64,000 bases of DNA from Methylobacillus arboreus. GTDB taxonomy: Bacteria > Pseudomonadota > Gammaproteobacteria > Burkholderiales > Methylophilaceae. How positions within the stretch are numbered: the stretch's first letter is position 1; each line of letters starts with the position of its first letter. The translations under genes and the position numbers were made by a program. Of this stretch, positions 45,102 through 53,681 are shown in pieces. The stretch lies in NCBI RefSeq assembly GCF_020532725.1, contig NZ_JAJAVC010000004.1, positions 124,001 to 188,000 of the forward strand, given 5' to 3'. Below the pieces are notes generated by a model. It ran no database searches and was not told the origin of the DNA. It was given only the letters and a program-made list of their open reading frames with translations.

Positions 45102-45791
45102 ATGGAACCACAAGACCAGAATAACGAAGCGCAGGCGAATGAATACCAGGTGACAAGTTACCTGCGGGCGCACCCGCAGTTTTTCGAACATCATACGACG
45201 CTGCTGACCGAGCTGTACCTGCCCAGCCCGCACGGACAGGGCACGATTTCCTTGGCGGAACGCCAGCAGCTGGCGCAGCGCGACCGCATCCGCGTGCAGG
45301 ATGCCAAGTTGGCGCAGTTGATCAAGTATGGAGAAGAAAACGACGCGATCAGCGAAAAAGTGCACCGGCTCAGCCTGGGTTTGCTGGCTACCGAGGACCT
45401 GGGAGTACTCTTGACCCTGTTGGAGCATGGCTTGCGCGAAGATTTCCAGGTGCCGCATGTGGGCCTGCGCCTGTGGGCGCAGCCGCGTAATGCCGGGAAC
45501 CGCGAGTTGCCTGCCTTTTCTGATGTGGACCAGGAGCTACAGCGCTGGGCTGGCGGCCTGGGCGCCCCCTATTGTGGCAATCGGCCAGGCATGCCATTGC
45601 AGGGCTGGTTTGGCGCAGAGGCGCGGCCTGCCTCTTTTGCCATCATTGCATTGAAGGGCGAACAGGTATTTGGTTTACTCGCGCTGGCTAGTGATGATGA
45701 AAAGCGTTTCTACCCCGACATGGGCACGCTCTACCTCAAGCGCATCGGCGAGCTGGTGAGCGCTGCCTTGCTGCGTCATATCACCGTTTAG
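45102..45791 (+). CDS. DUF484 (GAF-like) protein
   Basis: A 229-residue protein with the DUF484 pattern: YQVTSYLRAHPQFFEHHTTLLTELYLPSPHGQGTISLAERQQ at the N-terminus, then a predicted coiled-coil, and a GAF-like C-terminal domain (FGLLALASDDEKRFYPDMGTLYLKRIGELV). These genes lie between dapF and xerC in many proteobacteria and their role is unknown. ATG 45102 (MEPQDQN) is used because an AAGGAAT stretch precedes it. The stop is followed by xerC after 5 nt. Confidence 0.85.
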   Translation: MEPQDQNNEAQANEYQVTSYLRAHPQFFEHHTTLLTELYLPSPHGQGTISLAERQQLAQRDRIRVQDAKLAQLIKYGEENDAISEKVHRLSLGLLATEDLGVLLTLLEHGLREDFQVPHVGLRLWAQPRNAGNRELPAFSDVDQELQRWAGGLGAPYCGNRPGMPLQGWFGAEARPASFAIIALKGEQVFGLLALASDDEKRFYPDMGTLYLKRIGELVSAALLRHITV

Positions 45792-45796
45792 CCAGC

Positions 45797-46672
45797 ATGG
45801 ATCACTTGCAGCTGTACCTTGAGCATCTGCAATTCGAGCGCGGCTTGAGCCGGCTTACCGTACAAAACTACCGGCGGGACCTGGAATTGCTGCTCAGCCT
45901 GAAGGCGGAGCTTGCGCTGGCTGAGTTGCAGCCTGCCCATATCCGGCGTTTTATTGCCGCGCTGCATGGCCGCGGCCTGAGCGGCAAGACGATTGCGCGT
46001 CACCTTTCAGGCTGGCGCGGTTTTTTCGACTTCCTGGTCAAGCGCCATGGGGCGACCAGCAATCCTTGCCACGATATGCGCGCGCCCAAATCTCCCAAGT
46101 CCCTGCCCAAGGCGCTGGCTGTAGACCAGGCGGTGCAGTTGGTGGAAATGGAAGGCGAGGACACACTCTCAATACGGGATAAGGCGATACTTGAATTGTT
46201 TTATTCCTCAGGCTTGCGCCTGTCCGAGGTGACCGGGCTCAACCTTGCTGACCTGAACCTGCCTGAGGGTACGGTAACGGTGACCGGCAAAGGGAACAAG
46301 ACCCGTATCGTGCCCATGGGCAGCCATGCCATCAAGGCCATGCAGAACTGGCTGGCAGTGCGCCAGCCAGCATCCTCTGGGGATCAGCAAGTGGTTTTCC
46401 TTAACCGGGCGGGCACCCGGATCAGCGGCCGTTCCATCCAGTATCGCATCAAGCAATGGGCGCTCAAGCAGGGAATCAGCAGCAACGTGCATCCGCACAT
46501 GCTGCGCCACAGTTTTGCCAGCCATGTGCTGCAATCTAGCGGCGACCTGCGTGCGGTGCAGGAGATGCTGGGCCATGCCAATATCAGCACTACCCAGGTG
46601 TACACGCACCTGGATTTCCAGCATTTGGCGAAGGTGTATGATGCTGCGCATCCACGCGCGCGCAAGAAATAG
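45797..46672 (+). CDS. xerC: Tyrosine recombinase XerC
   Basis: XerC cooperates with XerD to resolve chromosome dimers at dif. The 291-residue protein has an N-terminal SAM-like domain (LSRLTVQNYRRDLELLL) and the catalytic domain with the first arginine in SSGLRLSEVTGL, the His-x-x-Arg in HPHMLRHSFASHVL, the histidine in LGHANISTTQVYTHL and the catalytic tyrosine in the same segment. The context dapF-DUF484-xerC is standard. It ends directly against the convergent moaC stop. Confidence 0.95.
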   Translation: MDHLQLYLEHLQFERGLSRLTVQNYRRDLELLLSLKAELALAELQPAHIRRFIAALHGRGLSGKTIARHLSGWRGFFDFLVKRHGATSNPCHDMRAPKSPKSLPKALAVDQAVQLVEMEGEDTLSIRDKAILELFYSSGLRLSEVTGLNLADLNLPEGTVTVTGKGNKTRIVPMGSHAIKAMQNWLAVRQPASSGDQQVVFLNRAGTRISGRSIQYRIKQWALKQGISSNVHPHMLRHSFASHVLQSSGDLRAVQEMLGHANISTTQVYTHLDFQHLAKVYDAAHPRARKK

Positions 46673-47152
46673 TTATTCCCCTGCCTGCCAATGTCCTGAC
46701 TTGCCGCCGAGCTTTTCCAGCAAGCGGATTTCACTGATGACCATGCCGCGATCCATGGCCTTGCACATGTCGTAAATCGTTAATAATGCCACGCTGGCGG
46801 CAGTGAGGGCTTCCATCTCCATCCCGGTGCGGCCCACGGTTTCCGCGGTCACCTGGCAATGCACGGTATTCTGGGAGTGGTCGATGCTGAATTCGACGCC
46901 GACTTTAGTGAGCGGGATGGGGTGGCAAAGCGGAATGAGGTCGGAAGTGCGCTTGGAGCCTTGTATGGCGGCAATACGGGCAATGCCCAGCACATCGCCT
47001 TTCTTGGCGTTGCCTGTTGCTATGGTGGACAGGGTTTCTGGCTGCATGCGGATGCTGCCGCTGGCGACTGCCACACGTCTGGTTTCAGATTTCCCGCCAA
47101 CATCGACCATGTGGGCCTGGCCGCTGGCATCGAAATGGGTGAGCTTGCTCAT
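46673..47152 (-). CDS. moaC: Cyclic pyranopterin monophosphate synthase
   Basis: MoaC acts with MoaA in the first step of molybdenum cofactor synthesis. The 159-residue protein starts [21 protein letters not shown], has [38 protein letters not shown] and [43 protein letters not shown] in the family order (given as spans, not single motifs). ATG 47152 is chosen by homology over a longer frame. Stop codons of moaC and xerC abut with no spacer, so no terminator fits between them. Confidence 0.94.
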   Translation of the reverse strand: MSKLTHFDASGQAHMVDVGGKSETRRVAVASGSIRMQPETLSTIATGNAKKGDVLGIARIAAIQGSKRTSDLIPLCHPIPLTKVGVEFSIDHSQNTVHCQVTAETVGRTGMEMEALTAASVALLTIYDMCKAMDRGMVISEIRLLEKLGGKSGHWQAGE

Positions 47153-47229
47153 GCGGATTCCTGAGTGATTGCCAGGATACATCACAGACCCTGGTGAACT
47201 TGATGCTTGAGGTTGCTATCATAGCAACG

Positions 47230-48654
47230 ATGAAAGCGCTTTATCCAATCGTATTCCTGATCAGCTTTGCACCGTTTGCGCTCGCAGATGGCCTGCCTGA
47301 GCTTGGCGACTATTCCGCCACCGTCATGTCGCCGCTGGATGAACAGCGCATTGCCGACGAGATCATGCGCGACGTCTATGCCAGCAGCCAGGTGCTTGAA
47401 GACCCTGAAATCAATGATTATATCGATGATCTGGGGCACCGGCTGGCCGCCAACAGCCCGGACAAATACCAGCGCTTCAATTTCTTTGTGGTCAAGGATA
47501 ACAGCATCAATGCATTTGCCATGCCGGGTGGCGTGATCGGGGTGCATACCGGCCTGTTGCTTGCAGCCAAGAATGAATCCGAGGTTGCCGGGGTGCTTGG
47601 CCATGAAATCGGCCACGTGGTGCAGCGCCACCTTGCGCGCATGCTGGCAAGGCAGAAGAACGATTCCGTCATCAGCATGGCAACCATGGCGCTGGCTTTG
47701 CTGGCGGCGCGCAGCAACCCGCAACTGACAGGCGGTGCGCTCACCGCTGCCACTGCCAATTCGATACAGAAGCAGATCGACTATACCCGCGAACACGAGC
47801 GTGAAGCTGACCGCGTAGGCTTGCAGATACTGGAGAATGCCGGATTCGACACGCGCGCCATGCCTTCCTTCTTTGAAACGCTGCAAAAGGGTTCGCGCTT
47901 CTCGGAGGGCAGTGCGCCTGCTTTTCTGCGGACCCACCCCCTGACCGTGGAACGGATTGCCGATGTGCGCAATCGTGTGGAGCAGGGCAGCTTTCGCGTG
48001 ATACAGGAAAGTGCCGAGTTCCACTTCGTCAAGGCCAAACTGCTGGCTAATATAGGCACCGCGGATAGCGCAATCAACATCTTCCGCATCAACCTGCAGG
48101 AAAACAACTTTAGCAATGAAGCAGCGCAGCATTACGGCATTGCCCTCGCCATGCTGCGCAAGAACGACCTTGACGGCGCGCGCGAGCAGGTCAACTGGCT
48201 GCGCAAGAATACGGTGCCCAATGCCATGATAGAAACAGTAGCGACCAGGATAGCCGTGGCAGGCAAGGATCCTGCCGTGGCGGAGCAGCAATATCTGGAA
48301 GCCCTGGGCACTTATCCGGAACATCGTGCATTGATCTACGGCTATGCCGAGCACCTGTTGAACTCCAGGCAAGTCGACAAGTTGCTGCAACTGATCGCGG
48401 ACAAGCAATCGCAATTCCCGGACGACCCGTATTTCTATGAGTTGAAGGCGCGTGCCTATAGCACGCAGGGCAAGTCGCTGCTTATGCACCATGCGCAGGG
48501 AGAAGCCTATGCGCGGCGTTACAACCTGCGCGGAGCGCTTGAGCAGATGGATCTTGCCACCAAGGCGCAGGATGGCGACTTCTATGAGAAATCCATTGTC
48601 GAGGCGCGCCGCAACCAGCTGCGCCAGCAGCTTGACGACAAGAGGCGCGATTGA
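47230..48654 (+). CDS. bepA: BepA-like periplasmic metalloprotease with TPR repeats
   Basis: A 474-residue periplasmic M48 protease. It has a signal peptide (YPIVFLISFAPFALA), the zinc motif HEIGH in VLGHEIGHVVQRHLARML and the third ligand in EHEREADRVGLQILE, followed by TPR-like helices up to the C-terminus. Such proteases (BepA/YfgC) check outer-membrane protein folding by the BAM machine and LptD. ATG 47230 places the signal peptide correctly. Its stop overlaps the start of the SoxY-like gene by 4 nt, which couples the two in translation. Confidence 0.88.
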   Translation: MKALYPIVFLISFAPFALADGLPELGDYSATVMSPLDEQRIADEIMRDVYASSQVLEDPEINDYIDDLGHRLAANSPDKYQRFNFFVVKDNSINAFAMPGGVIGVHTGLLLAAKNESEVAGVLGHEIGHVVQRHLARMLARQKNDSVISMATMALALLAARSNPQLTGGALTAATANSIQKQIDYTREHEREADRVGLQILENAGFDTRAMPSFFETLQKGSRFSEGSAPAFLRTHPLTVERIADVRNRVEQGSFRVIQESAEFHFVKAKLLANIGTADSAINIFRINLQENNFSNEAAQHYGIALAMLRKNDLDGAREQVNWLRKNTVPNAMIETVATRIAVAGKDPAVAEQQYLEALGTYPEHRALIYGYAEHLLNSRQVDKLLQLIADKQSQFPDDPYFYELKARAYSTQGKSLLMHHAQGEAYARRYNLRGALEQMDLATKAQDGDFYEKSIVEARRNQLRQQLDDKRRD

Positions 48655-49100
48655 ACCTCAGGCTTAAACCCGGGCGTCGTACGCTATTGCAGCTGGTTTC
48701 TGCTTTGTTGCTTACGCCTTGGCAGGCTTGGGCAGCCATCTGGAACAAACCTGCATTCGAGATGGATAACGCTGATGTTGCCGGGCAGGAACTGCAAGGC
48801 AACAGCGCCACTCACAGCCGGGAAATCGAGATTGTGGCGCCCAAATCTGTCGCGCATGGCGAGGCAGCGCAGATCGAAATCATGAGCCGGATTGCCGGCA
48901 CAGAAGCGATTGCGATTTTCGCGGAAAAGAATCCGGTGCCGCTGGTTGCCAATTTCACATTCAGTCATGGCGCACAGCCTTATATTGTGACCCGGATCAA
49001 GCTGGCCGGAAGCCAGAAGGTTGAGGCAGTGGTCAAGGCGGGTGGACAGTATTACCAGGCCAGCCGCTACATTCGGGTCAGGAAAGGCACAGCAGGCTGA
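48651..49100 (+). CDS. SoxY-like carrier subunit lacking the GGCGG end
   Basis: This 149-residue protein aligns with SoxY of thiosulfate oxidation. It has a twin-arginine-like export signal (PGRRTLLQLVSALLL) and the SoxY domain (IEIVAPKSVAHGEAAQIEIMSRIAGTEAIAIFAEKNPVPLVANFTF). Normal SoxY ends with a GGCGG motif whose cysteine carries the sulfur intermediate; here the end is RVRKGTAG and the cysteine is absent. It therefore cannot act as the standard sulfur carrier. The SoxZ partner follows with a 1-nt overlap (TGATG). It begins with TTG inside the bepA stop region. Confidence 0.82.
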   Translation: MNLRLKPGRRTLLQLVSALLLTPWQAWAAIWNKPAFEMDNADVAGQELQGNSATHSREIEIVAPKSVAHGEAAQIEIMSRIAGTEAIAIFAEKNPVPLVANFTFSHGAQPYIVTRIKLAGSQKVEAVVKAGGQYYQASRYIRVRKGTAG

Positions 49101-49420
49101 TGGCACATTATGCAGGCATAGTCGGCATGCATGCGCGGCTGGAGAACGGTGTGGCCGAGGTCGAGCTGACGATAGCTCACCCGATGCAAACTGGACATGG
49201 CACAGACGCAACTGGTGCGAACATTGCTGCGCATTTTATCCAGTTGCTGCAGGCCGAACACAACGGTAAAGAGATTATGCAGGCACAGTGGGGCACGGGC
49301 GTGGCCCGCGATCCCTACCTGGTGTTTTATGTTGCCGGTGCCATGCCAGGCGATACCATCAGCGTAGCGTGGCATGATAACAAGGGACAGACTGGCCAGC
49401 AGGCCATCATACTGGACTAG
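49100..49420 (+). CDS. soxZ: SoxZ-like partner subunit
   Basis: A 106-residue protein of the SoxZ family (immunoglobulin-like fold), with ELTIAHPMQTGHGTDATG, FIQLLQAEHNGKEIMQAQWGTGVARDPYLVFYVAGAMPGDTISVAW. SoxZ forms a heterodimer with SoxY. No soxA, soxB, soxX or soxCD occurs nearby, so this pair probably serves another process in the periplasm. It overlaps the SoxY-like gene by 1 nt. Confidence 0.85.
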   Translation: MAHYAGIVGMHARLENGVAEVELTIAHPMQTGHGTDATGANIAAHFIQLLQAEHNGKEIMQAQWGTGVARDPYLVFYVAGAMPGDTISVAWHDNKGQTGQQAIILD

Positions 49421-49500
49421 TGCGGCAGGCGTTGTTGCCTTGCGGTACTGCGGGCTGTTGTGCTGATCTGTTGGCCGCTATTAAATCACTTCCAAATTCT

Positions 49501-50574
49501 TTAAGGCGTGATTGCCACCTTCATCACGCCATCGCGCTGGTTGGCAAACAGTTCATAGGCTTCGTTGATCTGGCTCAGCTTGAAGCGGTGTGTCACCAGC
49601 TTGCTCAGGTCGGCGCGGCCGGAACCCACGGCATCCATCAATCTGCGCATGCGTTCCTTGCCGCCTGGGCATAGCGTGGAGACGATGGTGAAGTCTCCTA
49701 GCCCTGCGCCGAAGGCATCAAGCGGCAGCTTCAGTTCGGTAGAGTAGACACCGAGGCTGGACAAGGTGCCGCCCGGACGCAGCACGCGCAGGCAGGACTC
49801 GAAGGTCTGCTGCACGCCCAGTGCCTCAATCGCCACATCCACCCCGCGGCCATCCGTTAGTTTCAATATTTCCTGCACTGGGTCATGGGTCTTGAAGTTG
49901 ACCACATGGTCCGCGCCAAGCGCACGTGCAATGGTCAGCCGTTCCGGCACTGCATCCACACCGATGATCTTGGTGGCGCCCAGCAGTTTTGCGCCTGCCA
50001 CGGCGGAAAGGCCGATGGGTCCGAGGGCAAATACCACCACGGTATCGCCGATCTTGATATTGCCGCGCTCGGCACCGGAGAACCCGGTAGACATGATGTC
50101 CGGGCACATGAGCACCTGCTCGTCGCTCAGGTGGTCAGGAATCACGCTCAGGTTGGCCAGGGCATCCGGCACGCGCAGGTATTCAGCCTGGCTGCCGTCA
50201 ATGGTATTGCCGAATTTCCAGCCGCCTGCCACTTTGAAGCCGTGCGGGCTATCAGGCCCGTCCTGCGCGCCGATGCCGCACAGGCAGGCGTTGGAGTAGC
50301 CGCTGGGCGTAATCGCGCCAGCAATCACGCGCTGGCCTACCTTGAAACCATGTACTTCGGAACCGAGCCTTTCGATAATGCCGACAGGTTCATGGCCAAC
50401 GGTCAGCCCGGTAGCAACAGGATATTCCCCTTTGAGAATATGCACGTCGGTGCCGCAAATCGTGGTGGTGGTGATGCGGATCAATGCATCCAGCGGGCCG
50501 ATTTCGGGAATGGGTTTATCTTGCAACTCGATGCGTCCGGGGGAGACGAATACCGCAGCTTTCATGTTGGACAT
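49501..50574 (-). CDS. Zinc-dependent alcohol dehydrogenase
   Basis: A 357-residue medium-chain dehydrogenase. The catalytic zinc ligands Cys40, His61-Glu62 (GHEPVG) and the aspartate of MCPDIMSTGFSG are in place; the structural zinc lobe is largely missing, as in the isopropanol-dehydrogenase-like group. The nucleotide-binding fold has ALGPIGLSAVAGAKLLGATKIIGVD. It would oxidise alcohols to aldehydes or ketones with NAD(P); the substrate is unknown. The frame converges with the SoxZ gene and has a 50-residue N-terminal catalytic domain start MSNMKAAVFVSPG. Confidence 0.88.
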   Translation of the reverse strand: MSNMKAAVFVSPGRIELQDKPIPEIGPLDALIRITTTTICGTDVHILKGEYPVATGLTVGHEPVGIIERLGSEVHGFKVGQRVIAGAITPSGYSNACLCGIGAQDGPDSPHGFKVAGGWKFGNTIDGSQAEYLRVPDALANLSVIPDHLSDEQVLMCPDIMSTGFSGAERGNIKIGDTVVVFALGPIGLSAVAGAKLLGATKIIGVDAVPERLTIARALGADHVVNFKTHDPVQEILKLTDGRGVDVAIEALGVQQTFESCLRVLRPGGTLSSLGVYSTELKLPLDAFGAGLGDFTIVSTLCPGGKERMRRLMDAVGSGRADLSKLVTHRFKLSQINEAYELFANQRDGVMKVAITP

Positions 50575-50685
50575 GTAATACTCCTTTTTGTAGAAGGGTT
50601 ATTCTCTATAGTAACAAAATTCCACCTGCTTGCCTGTGATAGCTTTGTTATAACAGTTTCCCGGGAGTGCAGGGAGTTTGGATTA

Positions 50686-51660
50686 CTACAACCGCATCAG
50701 GTGGGTCAGCAGGTTCTTCTGGCTGGTAAAGGTGATGTCATACATGCTGGTGAGGCCTTGTGCATGCTCGTCGGGCAGGTCGGCAACACAAAGCAGGAAC
50801 TGGGATTTCTGCAGTCCCAGGCTTTTCTTGAGCAAGCGGTATTTCTCGATATAAGGCTTGTAATCCCCGCTTTTGCACTCAATGCAGATCGGGGTTTCCT
50901 GATCCAGGAGCAGAAACACGTCCAGTTCGTACACATCCGCATTGGGCAGCGTGATCTTGGCATTGCGTGCGCAGGAGAATGGCAGGTTGCGCTGGCTGGC
51001 AAAATCCAGGGTTTGCATCAAGGCATACCATTCCAGCCAGATGCCATTGAAAAACTGACGGATGACGGGCGAGGGCTGCAGGATCAGGCGCAGGCTTTTC
51101 TCACTTTTCTGTTGTACCAGGCGGCTCAGGAAAGCGTAATCATGCAACTGCTTGCAAAAGTGCGTAATGCGGCTGATCTCATCCGCTTTGCGGTTGGCCA
51201 GCTTGATCGTCGTGCCATTATAGTTTTCCTTGTAGGCATGGCATATCTGCCCGATCAAGGGGCGTAGGGTGGCATAGTCCTCGGCAATGGCATTGGCGAC
51301 TTCATCGAAAAAGCCGGTGGTGTCCACGGCTTTGGGGTTGATTTCGACGGCGATCTTCTTGCGTTCGAACCAGCGGAGGATAGGTAGCGCCTGCCCGGGG
51401 CTGGACAGCATCTCGGTACTGGAAAAGTCCTGGGAGCGTGGTGTCTCGGCAGGGGCGGCATCTTCCTCGGATTCGCTGGCTTGCAACCGCTTCAGCGATT
51501 GATGCAGTGCAAAGTATTTTTCCAGCAGCTTGCTGACGAAAAAGGTCGTATCCCACACCTTGTTCTGATGCTGGCACTTGGGGCAGGGAATATCCTGTCC
51601 GATCAGTGCGGCTTCAGATTCCTGAATGAAATTGCAACGGCTACAGCGGAAAATGGCCAT
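50686..51660 (-). CDS. Zinc-ribbon protein with PD-(D/E)XK nuclease-like C-terminus
   Basis: A 324-residue protein of unassigned function. The N-terminus has a zinc ribbon (Cys6, Cys9, Cys26, Cys29), then a charged linker. The last 80 residues show the PD-(D/E)XK signature: YELDV (Asp247) and CIECKSG (Glu261, Lys263), similar to the DUF1887/Card1-type nucleases. Residues about 80-230 show mixed helix and strand with no motif I can name. It may cut or bind nucleic acids. It is transcribed just before hda on the same strand, 12 nt from its stop codon, and may be part of the same operon. Confidence 0.65.
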   Translation of the reverse strand: MAIFRCSRCNFIQESEAALIGQDIPCPKCQHQNKVWDTTFFVSKLLEKYFALHQSLKRLQASESEEDAAPAETPRSQDFSSTEMLSSPGQALPILRWFERKKIAVEINPKAVDTTGFFDEVANAIAEDYATLRPLIGQICHAYKENYNGTTIKLANRKADEISRITHFCKQLHDYAFLSRLVQQKSEKSLRLILQPSPVIRQFFNGIWLEWYALMQTLDFASQRNLPFSCARNAKITLPNADVYELDVFLLLDQETPICIECKSGDYKPYIEKYRLLKKSLGLQKSQFLLCVADLPDEHAQGLTSMYDITFTSQKNLLTHLMRL

Positions 51661-51672
51661 GGTTGCGGCTTT

Positions 51673-52296
51673 CTATTGGTTGGCAGAAGCTTGCAGCAGC
51701 TGCTTCAGCAAAGGTAGGGTCACGGCCCGCTTGGCAGTGAGCGACCACTCATCAAGCGCATCTATGGTGGCAATCAGGCTGGGCATATCACGGCGAAGGT
51801 GGCGCAGGCAGTACTCCAGCACTTCATTCGGCAGTTTCATGCCGCGTGCGCTGGCATGGATTTTCAATGCCTGGGTTTTTTCTTCATCGCTCAATGGATG
51901 GAGCTGATAGCTCAGCCCCCAGGCTAGGCGTGTCGCAAGGTCATCGCGCAAGCTCATCTGGCCCGGCGCGGCAATGCCGCTCGCTAGCAGCCGGCCGCCG
52001 GATTCGCGCAACTGGTTGTAGAGGTCGAACAATGCAATCTGCTCGTCATCGGAAAGCAGGTGCACGTCATCCACGCAGATCATGTTGAGGCCAGAATCGC
52101 TGGCGAGCGCGTTGCAAGCCTGTATGAGGTGGGTTTTGCCGCAGCCGCTTTCTCCCCAGAGATAAATAAAACGCGCGTCATCGTTTTCAAGCACGGTGCG
52201 TTTCAACTGGAACAGCGCCTCGGCATTGCGGCCGGTCACAAAGTTGTCCAGGCTGGGCGCGGCAGGTGGCTGGATATCAAGAAGTAGTTGTTTCAA
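51673..52296 (-). CDS. hda: DnaA regulatory inactivator Hda
   Basis: Hda stimulates hydrolysis of ATP bound to DnaA after replication starts. This 207-residue protein has Walker A GESGCGKTHLIQ (about residue 48), a Walker B CVDDVHLLSDD, and the AAA arginine region DLATRLAWGLSYQL. It lacks the DNA-binding domain of DnaA. The first residues MKQLLLDIQPP form the clamp-binding motif. It is followed by the zinc-ribbon gene; the region upstream toward purM contains the repeat element at 52369-52448. Confidence 0.93.
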   Translation of the reverse strand: MKQLLLDIQPPAAPSLDNFVTGRNAEALFQLKRTVLENDDARFIYLWGESGCGKTHLIQACNALASDSGLNMICVDDVHLLSDDEQIALFDLYNQLRESGGRLLASGIAAPGQMSLRDDLATRLAWGLSYQLHPLSDEEKTQALKIHASARGMKLPNEVLEYCLRHLRRDMPSLIATIDALDEWSLTAKRAVTLPLLKQLLQASANQ

Positions 52297-52368
52297 TGCG
52301 GTTCACTTGCAAATTGTGGTGGGCAAGCATGGCACGAAGGCCATTTTCCTGCCGCGGTCTTTAAGAGA

Positions 52369-52448
52369 GGCTAACAAAATTCTCCTGGTGTTGTTGCCCA
52401 GCCTGCGGCAGAGCGCCTAGCCAGAAGCTTCGCTGAGTTTTGTTAGCC
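52369..52448 (+). repeat. Interspersed ~80-nt element with TAACAAA-type inverted ends (copy 2)
   Basis: GGCTAACAAAATTCTCCTGG at the left end and TTTTGTTAGCC at the right end form an inverted repeat; including flanking bases, the arms are about 16 nt with one mismatch (AGAGAGGCTAACAAAA against AGAGCGGCTAACAAAA). It matches the element at 9156-9242 and lies in the divergent hda-purM gap. It may be a small mobile or regulatory repeat. Confidence 0.65.
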
Positions 52449-52534
52449 GCTCTTTATTATCGTTTGCCGACTATTATCAGGTAAAATTACGCCCTGATTA
52501 TCTAAATTTATCTTGTGGAAAGCGAGAACTCAAC

Positions 52535-53575
52535 TTGAATTCTGAAAAAATCTCGATTAGCTATCGCGATGCCGGTGTAGACATTGAGGCCGGGGACGCC
52601 CTGGTTGAGAGAATCAAGCCATTTGCAAAACGTACCATGCGCCCCGAGGTGCTCGGGGGAATCGGCGGCTTCGGCTCCCTGTTCGAGGTGCCGAAAAAAT
52701 TTAAGAATCCGGTGCTGGTTTCCGGCACCGATGGTGTAGGTACCAAGCTGAAGCTAGCTTTCCAGCTCAACAAGCATGACACGGTGGGTATCGACCTCGT
52801 CGCCATGAGTGTCAACGACATCTTGGTGCAGGGCGCCGAGCCACTGTTCTTCCTGGATTACTTCGCTTGCGGCAAGCTGGATGTGGATGTTGCCGCCCAA
52901 GTGGTGCAGGGTATTGCCGCTGGCTGTGAGCAGTCCGGCTGTGCGCTGGTGGGCGGGGAAACCGCTGAAATGCCAGGCATGTACCCGGCAGGCGAATATG
53001 ACCTTGCGGGTTTTGTCGTCGGCGCCGCCGACAAGGATGCCCTGATTGATGGCTCGACCATTGCCGAGGGCGACGTGGTGCTCGGCCTTGCCTCGAATGG
53101 CGCGCATTCCAATGGCTATTCGCTGGTCCGCAAGCTGATCGATATTTCCGGCGTGGATATGGACAGCGATTTTTACGGCCGGCCCTTCCGTGATGTGGTG
53201 ATGGCGCCAACACGCATCTACGTGAAGCCCTTACTCAAACTATTGCAGGCGGTGAAAGTAAAGGGCATGGCGCATATCACCGGCGGCGGCATTACCGAAA
53301 ACGTGCCGCGCGTATTGCCTGCAGGGCTGACTGCCGAGGTGCGCCAAGGCAGCTGGGAGATTCCTTCTCTGTTCTCCTGGCTGCAGGAGCAGGGCAATGT
53401 CACCGACCAGGAAATGTACCGCACTTTCAACTGCGGCATTGGCATGGTGGTGATCGTGGCGGAGCAGGATGCCGCAGCGGCCCAGGCCTTGCTGGCTGCC
53501 GAGGGCGAGCAGGTGTGGCAGATTGGCCGTATCCGTGCGCAGGCGGCGGGCGAGGCGCCCACCGTGGTCATATAA
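52535..53575 (+). CDS. purM: Phosphoribosylformylglycinamidine cyclo-ligase
   Basis: PurM closes the imidazole ring in purine synthesis (AIR synthetase). The 346-residue enzyme starts [21 protein letters not shown] with TTG as initiation codon, as no ATG is in frame near this point. It has [44 protein letters not shown] and [21 protein letters not shown], all hallmarks of PurM. In many bacteria purN follows purM; here a DUF3108 gene follows, so purN must lie elsewhere. Confidence 0.95.
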   Translation: MNSEKISISYRDAGVDIEAGDALVERIKPFAKRTMRPEVLGGIGGFGSLFEVPKKFKNPVLVSGTDGVGTKLKLAFQLNKHDTVGIDLVAMSVNDILVQGAEPLFFLDYFACGKLDVDVAAQVVQGIAAGCEQSGCALVGGETAEMPGMYPAGEYDLAGFVVGAADKDALIDGSTIAEGDVVLGLASNGAHSNGYSLVRKLIDISGVDMDSDFYGRPFRDVVMAPTRIYVKPLLKLLQAVKVKGMAHITGGGITENVPRVLPAGLTAEVRQGSWEIPSLFSWLQEQGNVTDQEMYRTFNCGIGMVVIVAEQDAAAAQALLAAEGEQVWQIGRIRAQAAGEAPTVVI

Positions 53576-53640
53576 AGAACTAAAGCGGCATTCAGTTGCC
53601 AACTGGATGTCTGCTCGCACTCGCTCAAAGTGCTTGTCCG

Positions 53641-53661
53641 GGGCGGTGCAGTGCGCCGCCC
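53641..53661 (+). other. GC-rich hairpin after purM
   Basis: GGGCGGTGCA against TGCGCCGCCC: a long G/C stem with one G-T pair and a tiny loop, 66 nt after the purM stop. It may weaken read-through into the next gene, but no T-run follows. Confidence 0.4.
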
Positions 53662-53681
53662 TTCATGTTCTAGGAGGCCAA

